Assembly (NCBI GenBank): GCA_963576475.1
Contig: OY754970.1
Span: forward strand, 34,164,619 to 34,228,618
Source: Molanna angustata
Lineage: Eukaryota; Arthropoda; Insecta; Trichoptera; Molannidae
Direction: 5' to 3'
Length of the DNA stretch: 64,000 nt
Shown: positions 12,546 through 22,504 of the stretch, piece by piece
Layout: each line of letters starts with the position of its first letter
Position numbering within the stretch: position 1 is the stretch's first letter
Translations under genes and position numbers: made by a program
Notes under the pieces: model-generated
Told to the model about the DNA's origin: nothing
Databases searched by the model: none
The model's input: the letters and a program-made list of their open reading frames with translations, nothing else

Positions 12546-13033
12546 ATTTTGATAGCAAAGGTGTCCTATCTGCGTATGACATGCATAAAAAATGTAATAA
12601 AAAAGATACCTACACTTTAATTGTGGTGTCAACTGAAGTCTTCAACTAGCGAATCGATCAAACTGTAAAAAGATAAATATTTTGTTGTAGATCGTTTAAT
12701 TTTGTGAACGATTTTCGTTTAGTTATATTTAAGTTTAATCACCTTAAAAATGTGTTAATCGTTAAAATTAACATTTTGTTTGAAAGAAATAAATATGTCC
12801 TTGAACAATTAGATACCTATTAGTTTTCATACATTTACAAAAGTAAGAAAAAACTTGGTTAACGAAATCTCGAACGAACTCAGATTAACTGGATTGTAAG
12901 TCTATAAGTAGTACATTGAATAGAGTCTCAAAAACATATTATATCGTGTGGAATTTAATGCTACTCGAAGAGTTCGAATTGTTATAATGTTGAATTCATG
13001 TGATTATCGTAAGGAGGGGAGCCCCAAACATCA
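12546..13033. other. Intergenic, nothing recognised
   Basis: AT-rich left flank of the Helitron-like element. No frame or repeat is supported. Confidence 0.4.
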
Positions 13034-13237
13034 TCCAACTGTCGATTTGTTCAGGAGAACTTTGTTCTCTTAACATATCGACAATGTTTCAAGCCAGGAT
13101 ACGCGAGAATTGTATGCAGAGGTCTACTTTTTTCACGGCTTTTCCAACTTTGAAGTCAAAAAACACCAACTTAGAGGCTTCGCAGCATATATGTTCCATA
13201 CACGGATTTACTCAGAATTCGGAGTAGAACATTTCAT

Positions 13238-13314
<77 letters not shown>

Positions 13315-14090
13315 TGTGTGTCTGTGTGTGTGTGTGTCCGTCCCCCCCTTATAACTTTTGATCCGCTCAATTAACAGAGCCAAAATTTTTAGAATACATA
13401 AACAGTTATAGGCCTACAAAACTTTTGTACTCGGAATTTTGAATTTTTGTTTCAGTCAGGGGTTATCAACTTTTGAACTTTTATTTTATTTTTCCATATA
13501 TCTCAGTAACCATAAAAGCTAAAACGCTGAAAATTGGTACAAACATAGACAAATACAAAATCTCAAATTAATTTTTTCAAAAAAAATCCAGGGTTTCTCA
13601 AACATTTTTTATTAAGAAAAGTATTTTTTTTATGATAAATTTGAGTTTAACTGCCTATATTTCCAAACTTTTTAAAAATATCGAAAAAAGCCTAAACACC
13701 TCAACTAGATAATTTAATTTTCTATAAAAAATATCGACATTGTATTTGTACATCTCAAATTTTTTTTAACAATTTTTATAAAAATTGAATTTAGTGACGA
13801 CATCGCTTCATACAATTTATATGGCAGTCGCCTATACTCAATATGTAAGAAGACTTAATAGTTTGATAGGATTTTAATATCCAAACATACATACAGAACC
13901 ATCATGCTGTTTTCATATTCCGGGAAGGAAAAGAGGACTGACCTCCATACTGTCCTATCTTGACATACATACCAACATGTGTTAAAATTTTCAATAATTT
14001 GGATTTATGGGTTTATAGTTTGATTTTTATTCTTCAACTATACATACTATCGCTATCGACAGTTGGATCTCATGTGTTACATGCAACTAG
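13034..14090 (+). mobile_element. Non-autonomous Helitron-like element, copy 1
   Basis: The element starts with TCCAACTGTCGAT and ends with CTAG. It lies between a 5' A (13033) and a 3' T (14091), the classical Helitron target. Just inside the 3' end is ATCGACAGTTGGA, the inverse of the 5' terminus, which gives asymmetric inverted repeats. It is followed by a CATGT/ACATG hairpin seven bases before the end. The 5' end also folds into a hairpin around AGAAC-TTT-GTTCT. A (TG)n block lies at 13237-13336, followed by a conserved CCCCCCCTTATAACTTTTGAT. No Rep or helicase is encoded. Layout matches Helentron/HINE-type elements with an internal microsatellite. Confidence 0.8.
13237..13336 (+). repeat. 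(TG)n microsatellite inside Helitron copy 1
   Basis: Nearly pure TG dinucleotide, about 100 bp, with a few TC interruptions. It sits at the same place as the TG or CA runs in all four other copies, so it is part of the element. Confidence 0.9.
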
Positions 14091-14514
14091 TAATATATAT
14101 GTAGCTCTTCGATCATTTAATCTTTTCACTAAAATTAATCCCAAATTGTATAGCATATAAACATACATATTATTTGGATTAAAATGAATAAGAGTTTTTG
14201 TTTCTCAAGGTAGAAATACATGTTTGAAAATACAATTGGTGTAATCAAATAATTTACAATTCAATGTATTACATGGTTCATTGTTTGCGTTCGTTTAAAA
14301 TTATTTTTCATTCGGTAGATTTGTTTATTTTAAAATTTTGTGTATTTTTAAAATATAAACTGCGCGAGTTTTTGAAGTTATCCCCCCAGGCTGACCCATC
14401 GTTCATCATGCAGTTTAATGGCTTCTATGCACCGATTTTAAATTGAACACATGTTGATTTAATGTGAAAGGTGTGCATAGAATGATATTAAGATTTACTT
14501 GGTTATTTGGCTTA
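14091..14514. other. Intergenic, nothing recognised
   Basis: AT-rich spacer between the Helitron-like element and repeat D. No supported frame. Confidence 0.4.
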
Positions 14515-14710
14515 TAATTTATTTATTTATTTAAGAGACACATACAGTCTTATAATATACCTATACAAAATAATAAACAATGAAATAAACAAAAAAACAG
14601 ACCAATTACGTTTGTCCACAGATTATTCAGATAAAATAAATATAAATCTAATGAACAATTGTTTTATGTTTGTCTGTGACGGGAAATAAATGATAAGAAA
14701 GGATACGAAA
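14515..14710 (-). repeat. Repeat D copy, probable retroelement 3' end (antisense)
   Basis: Shares with 48955-49165 the ordered words ACAGTCT, ACAGA-CAATTAC, TTTGTCCACAGAT, ATGTTTG-CTGTGA-GGGAAA. Its left end is (ATTT)n, which would be a (TAAA)n tail on the minus strand. Confidence 0.6.
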
Positions 14711-14872
14711 ATTATGTTTCATTATGTTAGTATTTATATAAGTGATAAATATTTATACATGATTGATTTTTATTTTAAGCCCAAAAAAATGCTCGAAATA
14801 CGCCATTCATTTGCATACTTCAAATTTAATTCCAGTAATAAAAAAACATTATTATGGAGTTTAGGAATTTAG

Positions 14873-15040
14873 ATGGGTCGATGGCAGAGCGGTTAGCGCG
14901 CTGGGCTAGTAATCCAGTGGTCGTGAGTTCGAATCCTGCTTCGACCTATTTCGGTCAATTATACCACAAGCATTAATGCTTAATTTAGGGAATGTTAGAA
15001 GATCTACATGTATTTGTTTAACAAAGATTTGTTAATTTAA
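14873..15040 (+). repeat. SINE-A copy (tRNA-like head)
   Basis: The first 74 bp form a tRNA-like cloverleaf. GGTCGA pairs with TCGACC as acceptor stem, GCAGAGCGGTTAGCGC is the D arm (A box), CTGGG-CTAGTAA-TCCAG is the anticodon arm (AGT) and GAGTTCGAATCC is the B box. The T stem has mismatches and the downstream body (CACAAGCATT... AGGGAATGTTAGAAGAT) recurs at 58118 and 42195, so this is a SINE and not a tRNA gene. Pol III boxes may still promote transcription. Confidence 0.75.
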
Positions 15041-15329
15041 AAAAATGAAATTTAAGTCATTGTTTTACAACCGAAATATTGATCCATGAATTTTATTTGA
15101 ATTTACTGCAAAAATATATAAATATGATTATATTACTTTGTGTTCTTTTTGTCCTTATTTATTTGTAAATATGACTACGTCTAACTGTTGTAAAATGCTT
15201 CCAACTAAATAAATGAATATTGGTAGGTAGGTACTTACTAGTATTATGTGAGTATGTGTATGTGTTTGTGGAATCAAGGAACGGAACCAAAATCAAATAT
15301 ATGTAATAATAACATTGTGTGTGGAATTG
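15041..15329. other. Intergenic, nothing recognised
   Basis: AT-rich with TAGGTAGGTACTTACTAG-type words near 15220. Nothing else is supported. Confidence 0.4.
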
Positions 15330-15700
15330 AGTGGCGGGCGGTCGGTTCTGTAACGATATCATCACTTTTTGTTATCATTTTGACCGGTCCACATTATTAC
15401 CGGTCGGCCCTTGACGTTTTCCAATCGTGACTTGTCACAGGCCCCCCCTTCATCCCGTCCCATATCGCAGAATCGAAGCGGCAAATCCTTCAATAAACAG
15501 TAAATGATTATGTCCGGCGCGGAATGGCCGCCCTGCCGCCAGTCGATACGGGAACAATCCGCCCAAACGACCATCAATCCGCCCTCAATCATCGCTCCAA
15601 CATATAAGCCGCCCACCGAGCAGAATCTGCCGGTCGCCGGACACGCACACGACCTCTTCCGCCCACTCCCGCCCTAATCATGAATCGGATTATATTCGCG
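15330..15700. other. GC/CpG-rich single-copy island
   Basis: This block is strongly GC-rich against its flanks, with many CG dinucleotides (GTCCGGCGCGGAATGG, CCGGTCGCCGGACACG). A CCGGTC word recurs at 15383, 15397 and 15630. No repeat partner and no convincing frame are visible. It could be a conserved regulatory element, an unrecognised exon or a transposon fragment. Confidence 0.35.
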
Positions 15701-15774
15701 GCATAACCAACTAAACTGAAATTATTGGTTTATTTGTACATATTCTGATTTGACATTTATGTAACTGAGTTAAA

Positions 15775-16140
15775 TTAAAACTTTCCAAACTTACAAATTA
15801 ACCTAATATACTAGGTTTTTTGTTTTTTTCTTTCTAGCTTTAATGTTTCTCTTTTTTATCTGTTTTTGCTTAGTTACATCGTTTATAGGATTACATTCCT
15901 TTTTGTTTTCTTTTGTTAATATCTTTCACTTTTTTCTTTTTTGTGATCTTTTCATTTTTATATAGATTCTTTTTAGGTATTTTCTTTTTCTTATAAATTT
16001 GTACGCCAACTTTTAATGCAAGAGGTTGCCACTTGTAATTGGTTGACCAGTTTTGTAATAGTTTGCCCTTATTTCATGGAACTATGATGTATAATAACTT
16101 GTTAGCTGTAAGTGGTCCTTTATAATAAATAAATAAATAA
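15775..16140 (+). repeat. T-rich sequence with (TAAA)n end, possible LINE 3' UTR
   Basis: Long T/TTC-rich sequence closes with TTAGCTGTAAGTGGTCC and then AATAAATAAATAAATAAA, the general look of a non-LTR 3' UTR and tail. No coding sequence is attached. Confidence 0.3.
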
Positions 16141-16516
16141 AATCTCCCTAGATAAAATTTAGTTTTAAGAAGAATCATCATCGTTTCGTGACTCATTATG
16201 ACATATTTAATTTGAAGCTTAACAGATCAAACATCTACGTTAGGTACAAAAACATAATTATTCACAAGAACAATCGTAGTTTCAATTGAAATATTTTTTT
16301 AATTATGCAGTGATTCTAGGAGATATTTACGGTTTTTACTATTTTTTTTTTTTATACTCGTTTGTGTATTAATTCTTAATTATTTTTATTTTTATGTATT
16401 TTATGATTTTGTATGTTTGTGTAGCATTGCACCCCCTGCTTACAAACACAAATTATAAATGGCAAAAAAACTTATAAATTGAAATACAGTTATATTCCAC
16501 ACTGAGTATTTTTATT

Positions 16517-16560
16517 TGCCTAAGCGCTTTCGCCAGTCACAGCTGGCATCCTCAGAGGCA
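16517..16560 (-). ncRNA. Hammerhead-ribozyme-like motif, left arm
   Basis: Exact inverse of the motif at 16592-16635. On the minus strand it has helix I TGCCT/AGGCA, core CTGAGGA, stem II GCCAG/CTGGC with a six-base loop, GAAA, and a tiny helix III. Confidence 0.55.
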
Positions 16561-16591
16561 CACTATATACTATATAGTGTAGTATATAGTG

Positions 16592-16635
16592 TGCCTCTGA
16601 GGATGCCAGCTGTGACTGGCGAAAGCGCTTAGGCA
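16592..16635 (+). ncRNA. Hammerhead-ribozyme-like motif, right arm
   Basis: Helix I: TGCCT (16592-16596) pairs with AGGCA (16631-16635). Core 1: CTGAGGA (16597-16603), fitting CUGANGA. Stem II: GCCAG (16605-16609) pairs with CTGGC (16616-16620), loop CTGTGA. Core 2: GAAA (16621-16624). Helix III: A-G-C/G-C-T (16624-16629), with no true loop, so it would work best as a dimer. The predicted cleavage base is T16630. One departure from the canonical fold is the extra T16604 between A9 and stem II. Activity is inferred, not shown. Confidence 0.6.
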
Positions 16636-16989
16636 AATAAAAATACTCAGTGTAGAATAAAATTGTGTTTCAATTTATAAGTTTTTTTGCAATTTATAAT
16701 TATGAACTTCCACTGTGTCAACGAAAAAACTCTCAAGTTATTAACAAAAATTATTATTATTAACCTTTCTACAAGAATACCGCTTGTTCCCATTTCTACC
16801 ACTGTATATATTTTTGAAATATATTCTATTTGACAACCTGTATGTGCCGAATAGTAAATATATTTTTTCATTTAGTGTTTCCACCCTAGAAAAACAAGAA
16901 TTTATTGATAAATGAAGTTTGTAACCTCAACTGGTAAGTCTACCACTCATTTTTTTGCTATTTTTGAAGTTCTTCAGTCATAAAAACAA

Positions 16990-17115
16990 AATAACTATTC
17001 ATACCATCACGGCATATCCCACAATGTGGGGTAACCAGCGAAAGGTGTGCGGGTGTGCATTGCCTTATAAAAGGGAGCACAACACATATGTGTATACCCA
17101 CACACCAGTCTAAAA
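16990..17115 (-). repeat. Repeat F copy (LINE/SINE 3' end)
   Basis: Read on the minus strand it matches 29200-29320: a GGTGTGTGGGT-like start, GTGTTGTGCTCCC, CTTTTATAAGGCAATGCAC, GGTTACCCCACATTGTGGGATATGCCGTGATGGTATGAAT. The GCCGTGATGGTATG end is also the end of the LINE at 23255-23640. Confidence 0.55.
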
Positions 17116-17264
17116 TAACTATATTATTTATAATAAAACAAAGTTAATGCTTCTTTTTCCTTCATGGCAATTTTATCAACGATATTTTTTTTGCTCTATA
17201 GCTATTTGTAATTCTTGTATTTGTATGACTTTTCGGGTAACTAACATGTACCTACATACTAAAT

Positions 17265-17410
17265 CAAATATTAATTATGGAGACTTATGATGTTCTCGTT
17301 TCACAGTTTCAGAATGAAAACATAATTATGTAAATACTGTGTCTCCCCCGGAATGGAAACCGAGATCCTTGGATCATATCTAACTAGCTGAGCTACGAAG
17401 GCCGAAAAAA
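17265..17410 (-). repeat. SINE-B copy (tRNA-like head)
   Basis: On the minus strand, CGGCCTTCGTAGCTCAGCTAG is the A-box region. It is followed by a B-box-like stretch and GGGGGAGACACAG, then the TGAAAC..GAGAACATCATAAGTCTCC body. The order matches SINE-B at 58346. Confidence 0.6.
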
Positions 17411-18729
17411 TCATTACAATAAAAAAAATATTTTATAATAAATTGGCATGTACGGCGTTTTGTTGATTCTCACACGACGGCATTAAATTTTATTCCGATC
17501 ATAATTTTGTGAAGTGATTTTACGGGATGTGCGTAATATATAACGTGTATGGAGAGTGTTGGAGAGATATTCGATATGCATTAGGTAACGGGACGTGTCG
17601 CATGACGAAATCAAAATTGGATATAGGTAACCAAACGTAGGACTGTAATTTATGTTTTATGGAGGAGCGCCACTGATTGACTCCGTGTTATGGCAAATTT
17701 CACAATTCAAACCTTTTTCACTTCCAATCTTTTACATTATTAAACACACACCTACCTACACACACGTGACGTGGATTTCATACAGTTACATACATATGAG
17801 AAACAACGTTCCTTTTTTTGACTAAATTTGAATTTGATTTCGACAAATCGCTTACCTACAGAAAAATGAATGAAAAAAATGTTGAGAACTTTCCCTGACG
17901 ATGATTCAAATTGAGAACATAGTTTGGCATGAACATGTTTTGCATTCCGCATATCTGTTGGAGAAGATTGCCTTTCGTTGCCCTTTACGTAGTACCAGAT
18001 CGAATGAATTATTTGCTATTCATATGTGTAAAACTAATTATGAACAAAACTGTTGTCAGACGTAGTTGTAAATTGTATAATTCAATTGATAAATCTGAAA
18101 TCGGACAACTATCAAAATGGCGGCGTTGTGTGTACAAAAAGCTTACTTTAAAAATAGATAAAGCATTGTTAGGTATATGAAATAATCATCACTTTTTTCA
18201 CTAAACGCTAACACTAAGTAAACACTAACAGTTAGGTTCTTGCTTACAAAAAGCACTCTTTTTGAAAGTTGCATCGTTGGACATATAGGTAGTATGAAAA
18301 ACTTAGTAATTGAAATAGATACCTATATTTAATAATTCAACATTTTTATCACATTTTGTTAGCGTGACACTGCGTCAAGTATACTGGTACATGCACGCAC
18401 ACATATTAGATTTATAGATGCTCATATTTTTCAAGAGGCATGAGACAAACACACATACACTAACACCAGCATTGCTTTATTACCTACTTTAGATTTAAAA
18501 CATTCTTGTGAAACTTCGAACTACGCAAACCCTGAAAAAATATTATTGCCACAACCACCCGATCTGCACGTGTGGACTGTAATCTGCCCCTTCACAAAAT
18601 GCTAAGTGAGCGACAAATTATACATTGCCCGAAGAGTTGCTCAGGGAGCCCTCTAGATTAACAATTTCGGCACCATGGAACAATCGACGAATGTAAACTA
18701 CTAGATCAATTTATTTTTATAAAGTGTTA
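17411..18729. other. Intergenic, nothing recognised
   Basis: AT-rich. A slightly GC-richer patch at 18550-18690 has no frame or repeat partner. Short frames at 17752-18180 have no motif. Confidence 0.35.
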
Positions 18730-19260
18730 TTTTACATCTTAAACGTGTGTTCCTAAGAAATTACAATTATAATAACAAGTCCCCACCTTTCATGAAAAAA
18801 TAATCATGTGATACGTTTTTTTTAATTCTAATACATCTTAAGCATGTGTTCCTAAGAAATTACAATTATACAAGTCTCCACATTACATAAAAAATTTTTT
18901 TTTTGCATTTTATGAGAAATTTTTTATTATTTTAAATAAATTAATCATATTTTTTTAAATTTTGTGTCTTTTAGGGCATCTAAAGGAACTTCTTTAACTG
19001 TAATATTACATAAAACGCACATAAAAACATTATATACATCAAACATAATATATGATTCTAATTAATCTTAAGCGTGTATTTATACTTGTTAATAAGAAAT
19101 TATAATAAGTCCCCACATTATATGAATAATATTTTTTGTATTTTTTAAGAAATTTATTAATTTTATATATTTTTTTAATTTGTAGGAATTGCTTTAGGGC
19201 ATTTTACGGATATTTTTAACCGTAATATTACATAAACACGCACCCAAAAACAAGTTGTCA
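18730..19260 (+). repeat. Diverged local direct repeat, about 220-bp units
   Basis: Copies of CATCTTAAGCATGTGTTCC, AAGAAATTACAATTATA and AAGTCCCCACATT start at about 18730, 18830 and 19055. The second and third units are longest and share AGGGCAT...ACCGTAATATTACATAAA endings. The first unit is only about 100 bp. The third unit runs into the SINE-B fragment. Confidence 0.6.
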
Positions 19261-19320
19261 CATTTTGGAGACAAATTTATCGTCTCACAGATTCAGAGTG
19301 ATAACACAATTTAAAATTTT
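19228..19320 (-). repeat. SINE-B 3' fragment
   Basis: ACACGCACCCAAAAACAAGTTG, ACATTTTGGAGAC and ATCGTCTCACAGATTCAGA follow the order seen in inverse at 58346-58566 and at 54441-54550. The tRNA-like head is absent. Confidence 0.6.
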
Positions 19321-19469
19321 GTTTCCACAAAAATAATATTATTGTATATTATATGAAACATCAAAAAATGGTTGAATGTATTGGCTTTAGGTACGCACAT
19401 ATAAAAAAAAAACTATAAAACGACGGTACTAGCGATGCAAATTGAGTTAATGTCGGACGTAAAAATGCC

Positions 19470-19660
19470 AATACTTTGGTCACACAGGTCCAGTCCGTTA
19501 TCGGCAGCGACTTACGAGGTTTTGCCCCGCGGCCGGAATGCGGTTGTAACTTTCGTTTAGTGTAAACGAGATTATGTCACTTTAATTGCGACAGTCAAAA
19601 CGATGCGAAAAGGGGTGAGGAAGGGCGGGGAAGCTGGCGTAGTAGGAGTGTGCGGTGCAA
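19470..19660. other. GC-richer single-copy block
   Basis: Stands out from AT-rich flanks (GGTTTTGCCCCGCGGCCGG). No repeat partner and no convincing frame. Candidate conserved non-coding element, unproven. Confidence 0.25.
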
Positions 19661-20039
19661 CAGACCTGTTATACATACGTGTATGATATATAATGAGAGT
19701 GATATGCACATACAATTACATCCTTCAAACTTTATTATTTTGGACGCATCATGACATGTATGCTCAGTAGTAATTATTTCAAAATGATCCGATGATGGTT
19801 TGAAAATAAATGTCGGATTATTCCTCATACTTTGCACACAAGATTCTTCTGTATATTGTGTCATCTAGCATCTTTCAGCACGAAAATATGTCATTTTAAA
19901 TACTGTCAACAATACAGACGTATTCTTCAAGATTGAAACGCCGCTCGAAAGCGTTCAGTGAGATTGATGTGAAAAACGCCATAATCTGCAACTTCAAGTA
20001 CCGACACTCCACGTCGAGTAATTTATCTGAACATAGCCC

Positions 20040-20178
20040 AGGGGGGGCAAGTCTGGTCCAACTGGCGAAATTAAAACCCTCGTGATTACCCATATCATGG
20101 ATATAATTATTACCCATATCATGATATGGGTAATCACGAGGGTTTTGATTTCGCCGATTGAACCAGACTTGCCCCCCA
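20040..20178. mobile_element. Palindromic MITE-like element, copy 2
   Basis: GGGGGGCAAGTCTGGTCCAA at the left and TTGAACCAGACTTGCCCCCC at the right are inverted ends. The arms continue through CGAAAT, AAAACCCTCGTGATTACCCA to a centre of TATCATGATA-like repeats, so nearly the whole 139 bp pairs with itself. Same family as 11234-11422, but shorter and better preserved. Confidence 0.8.
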
Positions 20179-20199
20179 GAGCGTTATCTTTTAATATGC

Positions 20200-20520
20200 A
20201 TTATATCAGTATCAGCCTGTCTGCGTTCAGAGTTAGAACAAAGGCCTCACTCTTCTTTTCCTGGGCACACCGCATCCAATCTTTCCCTGCTGCATCCTTA
20301 ATTCGTCCAACGCTGCTTCTTCCCTGTGTCGGCTGCCACTCCAGGTCTCGCTAGGTCCTCCTACCATCAGAGTATCCATCAATGTGTCCAGCCCAGTTCA
20401 ACTTCAGAGTAGTGATTCTCTCGGCGACATTAGTTACCTTAGTCTGTTATCTTATGCACCTATTGGTTATCTTCCTCTAAATAAATATTTAGCATCCTTC
20501 TTTCCATAGTCCATGCATAG
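20200..20520 (-). pseudogene. RTE-like LINE C-terminal relic
   Basis: Minus strand gives MERRMLNIYLEE, QTKVTNVAERITTLKLNWAG, HIDGYSDGRRT, a stop, DLEWQPTQGRSSVGRIKDAA and GKDWMRCAQ. It ends with a LTLNADRLI-like tail. It parallels the end of the RTE relic at 8775-9143 (MERRML..., WSWAEHVVR, GGGWMRSAQD). Several stops and frame changes make it non-functional. Confidence 0.7.
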
Positions 20521-21444
20521 TATAAATTGAATCTTTTTACTTATTTTATTTACTTAAATAAAAAAAATAACAAAATATTAAAATAATTACCTGTTTTAAC
20601 GACATCCATACTTTTTATCAGATAAACGACAAAAAACTACAAACCGGATTTTTAGTCCGTTAATTGTGTTTCTATTTAAAGTTATTAGTATCTACGGTCA
20701 GCCGATATCTATGGTTTAACATTTTGTCATTACTTTACAATTTTGCATTAGTATTGACGTCCAGTGCTGTGTGACTGAAAGTGCACGCGCGGCGGAAAAT
20801 TTGGAATAGCATTGTATCGAGGGTCGATTGATATCTATACAAACAATCGGTTGCTTTTGTCATTAGTGTCGCTTTTTACAATGCACACGGTTGTGTGAAC
20901 GTCGAACATTTTGAATGTGTGAACGCTAGGCAGCCTGCATTTGAATGTGTGACCGAACGGTTGGAAAATGACAATCGACAATGTGACGCGGGGATTTAGC
21001 TGTCGCTATACAATACGGTACGGGATTCGCAGTCCGAGTGTGTCTAGTTTATGATCTGATATTATCATAACTTTATCATTGGTAATTGTTGCAGTAATTG
21101 CGCGCAATCGACGCCATTTTACGACCCTAGTGCTGAAGCGCATATTATTATACTATACGGAAATTTCAACGGCAATGGAAAATATATTTTTCCACTAAAC
21201 CGAATTTTATGTTTCCTGTTTGGGTTTTATGTAATTTAAGCAGGTACATAACAGGAAAATTAACAAATTAATTTATGACTTAACAATTTTATTTTATGAT
21301 AGGACTATAATCTATGAATCATGTTTAATTTCTTTACAATAATACACCTACATAACTTCTCTAAATATTCACCGACACGTAATTATTATTATGTCATACA
21401 TATAACCCTTTTTTTAAAACGCTGTTGACTTAATATAATTTTAT
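20521..21444. other. Mostly unique, GC-richer core at 20760-21170
   Basis: The core holds paired words GAATGTGTGAACG and GAATGTGTGACCG near 20910-20960 and GTGCACGCGCGGCGG at 20782. No frame of note and no partner elsewhere in the window. Could be regulatory; not shown. Confidence 0.3.
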
Positions 21445-21725
21445 TAACCGATTTCCATAAGCGAAGGAGGTTAACAATGCGACGTGAACTTTTTTATGTA
21501 GCGATTTCTTTTTATCACGATGACCGATTTTGATTATTATTTTTTCATTAAAAAGAGGGTATCTTCTGATTGGTCTCATTTCAATTTGGTTAAGATTTGA
21601 CCATGGCATTCATGAGAAAATCATCGAACTCTTCAATTTGCTCTTCAGCGATAGTAATTCTTTACAACATTGTTCGATTATAATGATTTATTTTAAAGTA
21701 AGAAGAGAGTGGTTCAGAGGATGAT
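21445..21725 (+). repeat. Repeat G, interspersed non-coding element
   Basis: Contains ACCGATTTCCATAAGCGAAG, then GATTGGTCTCATTTCAATTT and CATGAGAAAATCATCGAACT. The same order recurs at 63880-64000. It recalls an interspersed repeat common in butterfly and moth genomes (from memory), hence the tentative taxon. Confidence 0.6.
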
Positions 21726-21939
21726 CACACATATGAATTTTATTGAGTTCTGATGATGTAACTCACGAAAAAAATCAAACTGTAAAGTCACAATTTGTAA
21801 AGTCGTCTGCGACTAATTATAATTTTTTACTACTCGATCATTCCCTTTTTAATTACTCCTGGGGTGGTTCCATCTGAACTAAGCCAGGAGGTTTGATGAT
21901 GGGAATCATGAAACTCATCAATATATTTTTATTTTGTGT

Positions 21940-22005
21940 ACAATGGCGGGTTTATTGCCACAAGGCAATTTCTTCCAACCAATCAAAGCAACGTGAGGCC
22001 ATAGA
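21940..22005 (-). repeat. SINE-C 3' fragment
   Basis: GCGGGTTTATTGCCACAAGGCAATTTCTTCCAACCAA matches the 3' part of the SINE-C copy at 46190-46396, same orientation. Confidence 0.55.
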
Positions 22006-22099
22006 TATTATCGTGGTAGGTACACTAAATTTATAACAAATGGAAAAAAAAAATGTCGGGTCAGACATCCTGTGTTGAGAATTTGACGTCATATCTGAC

Positions 22100-22420
22100 A
22101 GGTGATGATTGCGTCGGATGCCCCCGGTGTTAGCCCGCGGAACCTTCGGACGCCAACACGAGGACCGAGGGGTCGGGGACAAGCCCCTCCGACTTGAATC
22201 GGAGTGTACATAGCTGCCGATTTCGAGACCGATCGGAGGCCCTGACGTTTGAGGTTGGATTCTCGGGAGCAGTGGTTGAACCCGATGGGTAGTGGATATT
22301 TGTGTTGTCTGACGTTGCGGCTGCGCTGGGGATGAACAGGACCAAAGGTCCTATAACGTCTTCCGGCGTGGAAGTAGTTCGCGAACTCCTTATAACAAAC
22401 GGAAAGAAACACGTAACATT
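22100..22420 (-). other. GC-rich block with 107-codon minus frame, probably LINE-related
   Basis: Composition is far from the flanks. The minus frame 22412-22089 is basic and rich in R, P and G (for example PIQVGGACPRPLGPRVGVRR), with no domain I can name. ATAACAAA-GGAAA words flank the block at about 22034 and 22390. It lies upstream of nothing obvious on its strand but abuts the CR1/Jockey-like relic at 22505-22925 on the same strand, so it may be a 3' part or a separate inserted fragment. Confidence 0.35.
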
Positions 22421-22504
22421 ATTATGAGTAAATTCACATCAACAAAGGAAGGAAGGAAATAGAGGTTGAGGGAGGGGAGGGAGGATGGATATGGGGTGTC
22501 AGTT

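Larger units (their letters stand above)
16451..16700. mobile_element. Penelope-type inverted terminal repeat pair (palindrome)
   Basis: Two arms of about 120 bp (16451-16570 and 16580-16700) are almost perfect inverse copies that meet at a short AT-rich centre (CTATATAGTG). Each arm carries a hammerhead-like motif and then AAATAAAAATACTCAGTG. Inverted terminal repeats with hammerhead motifs are known from Penelope-like elements, and the same plan occurs at 60983-62027. No coding sequence lies between the arms, so this would be a remnant or a non-autonomous form. Confidence 0.6.

Noticed and set aside
14873..14946. tRNA gene with AGT anticodon
   Set aside because: The T stem is mismatched and the sequence continues into a body shared with other SINE-A copies, so it is a SINE head.
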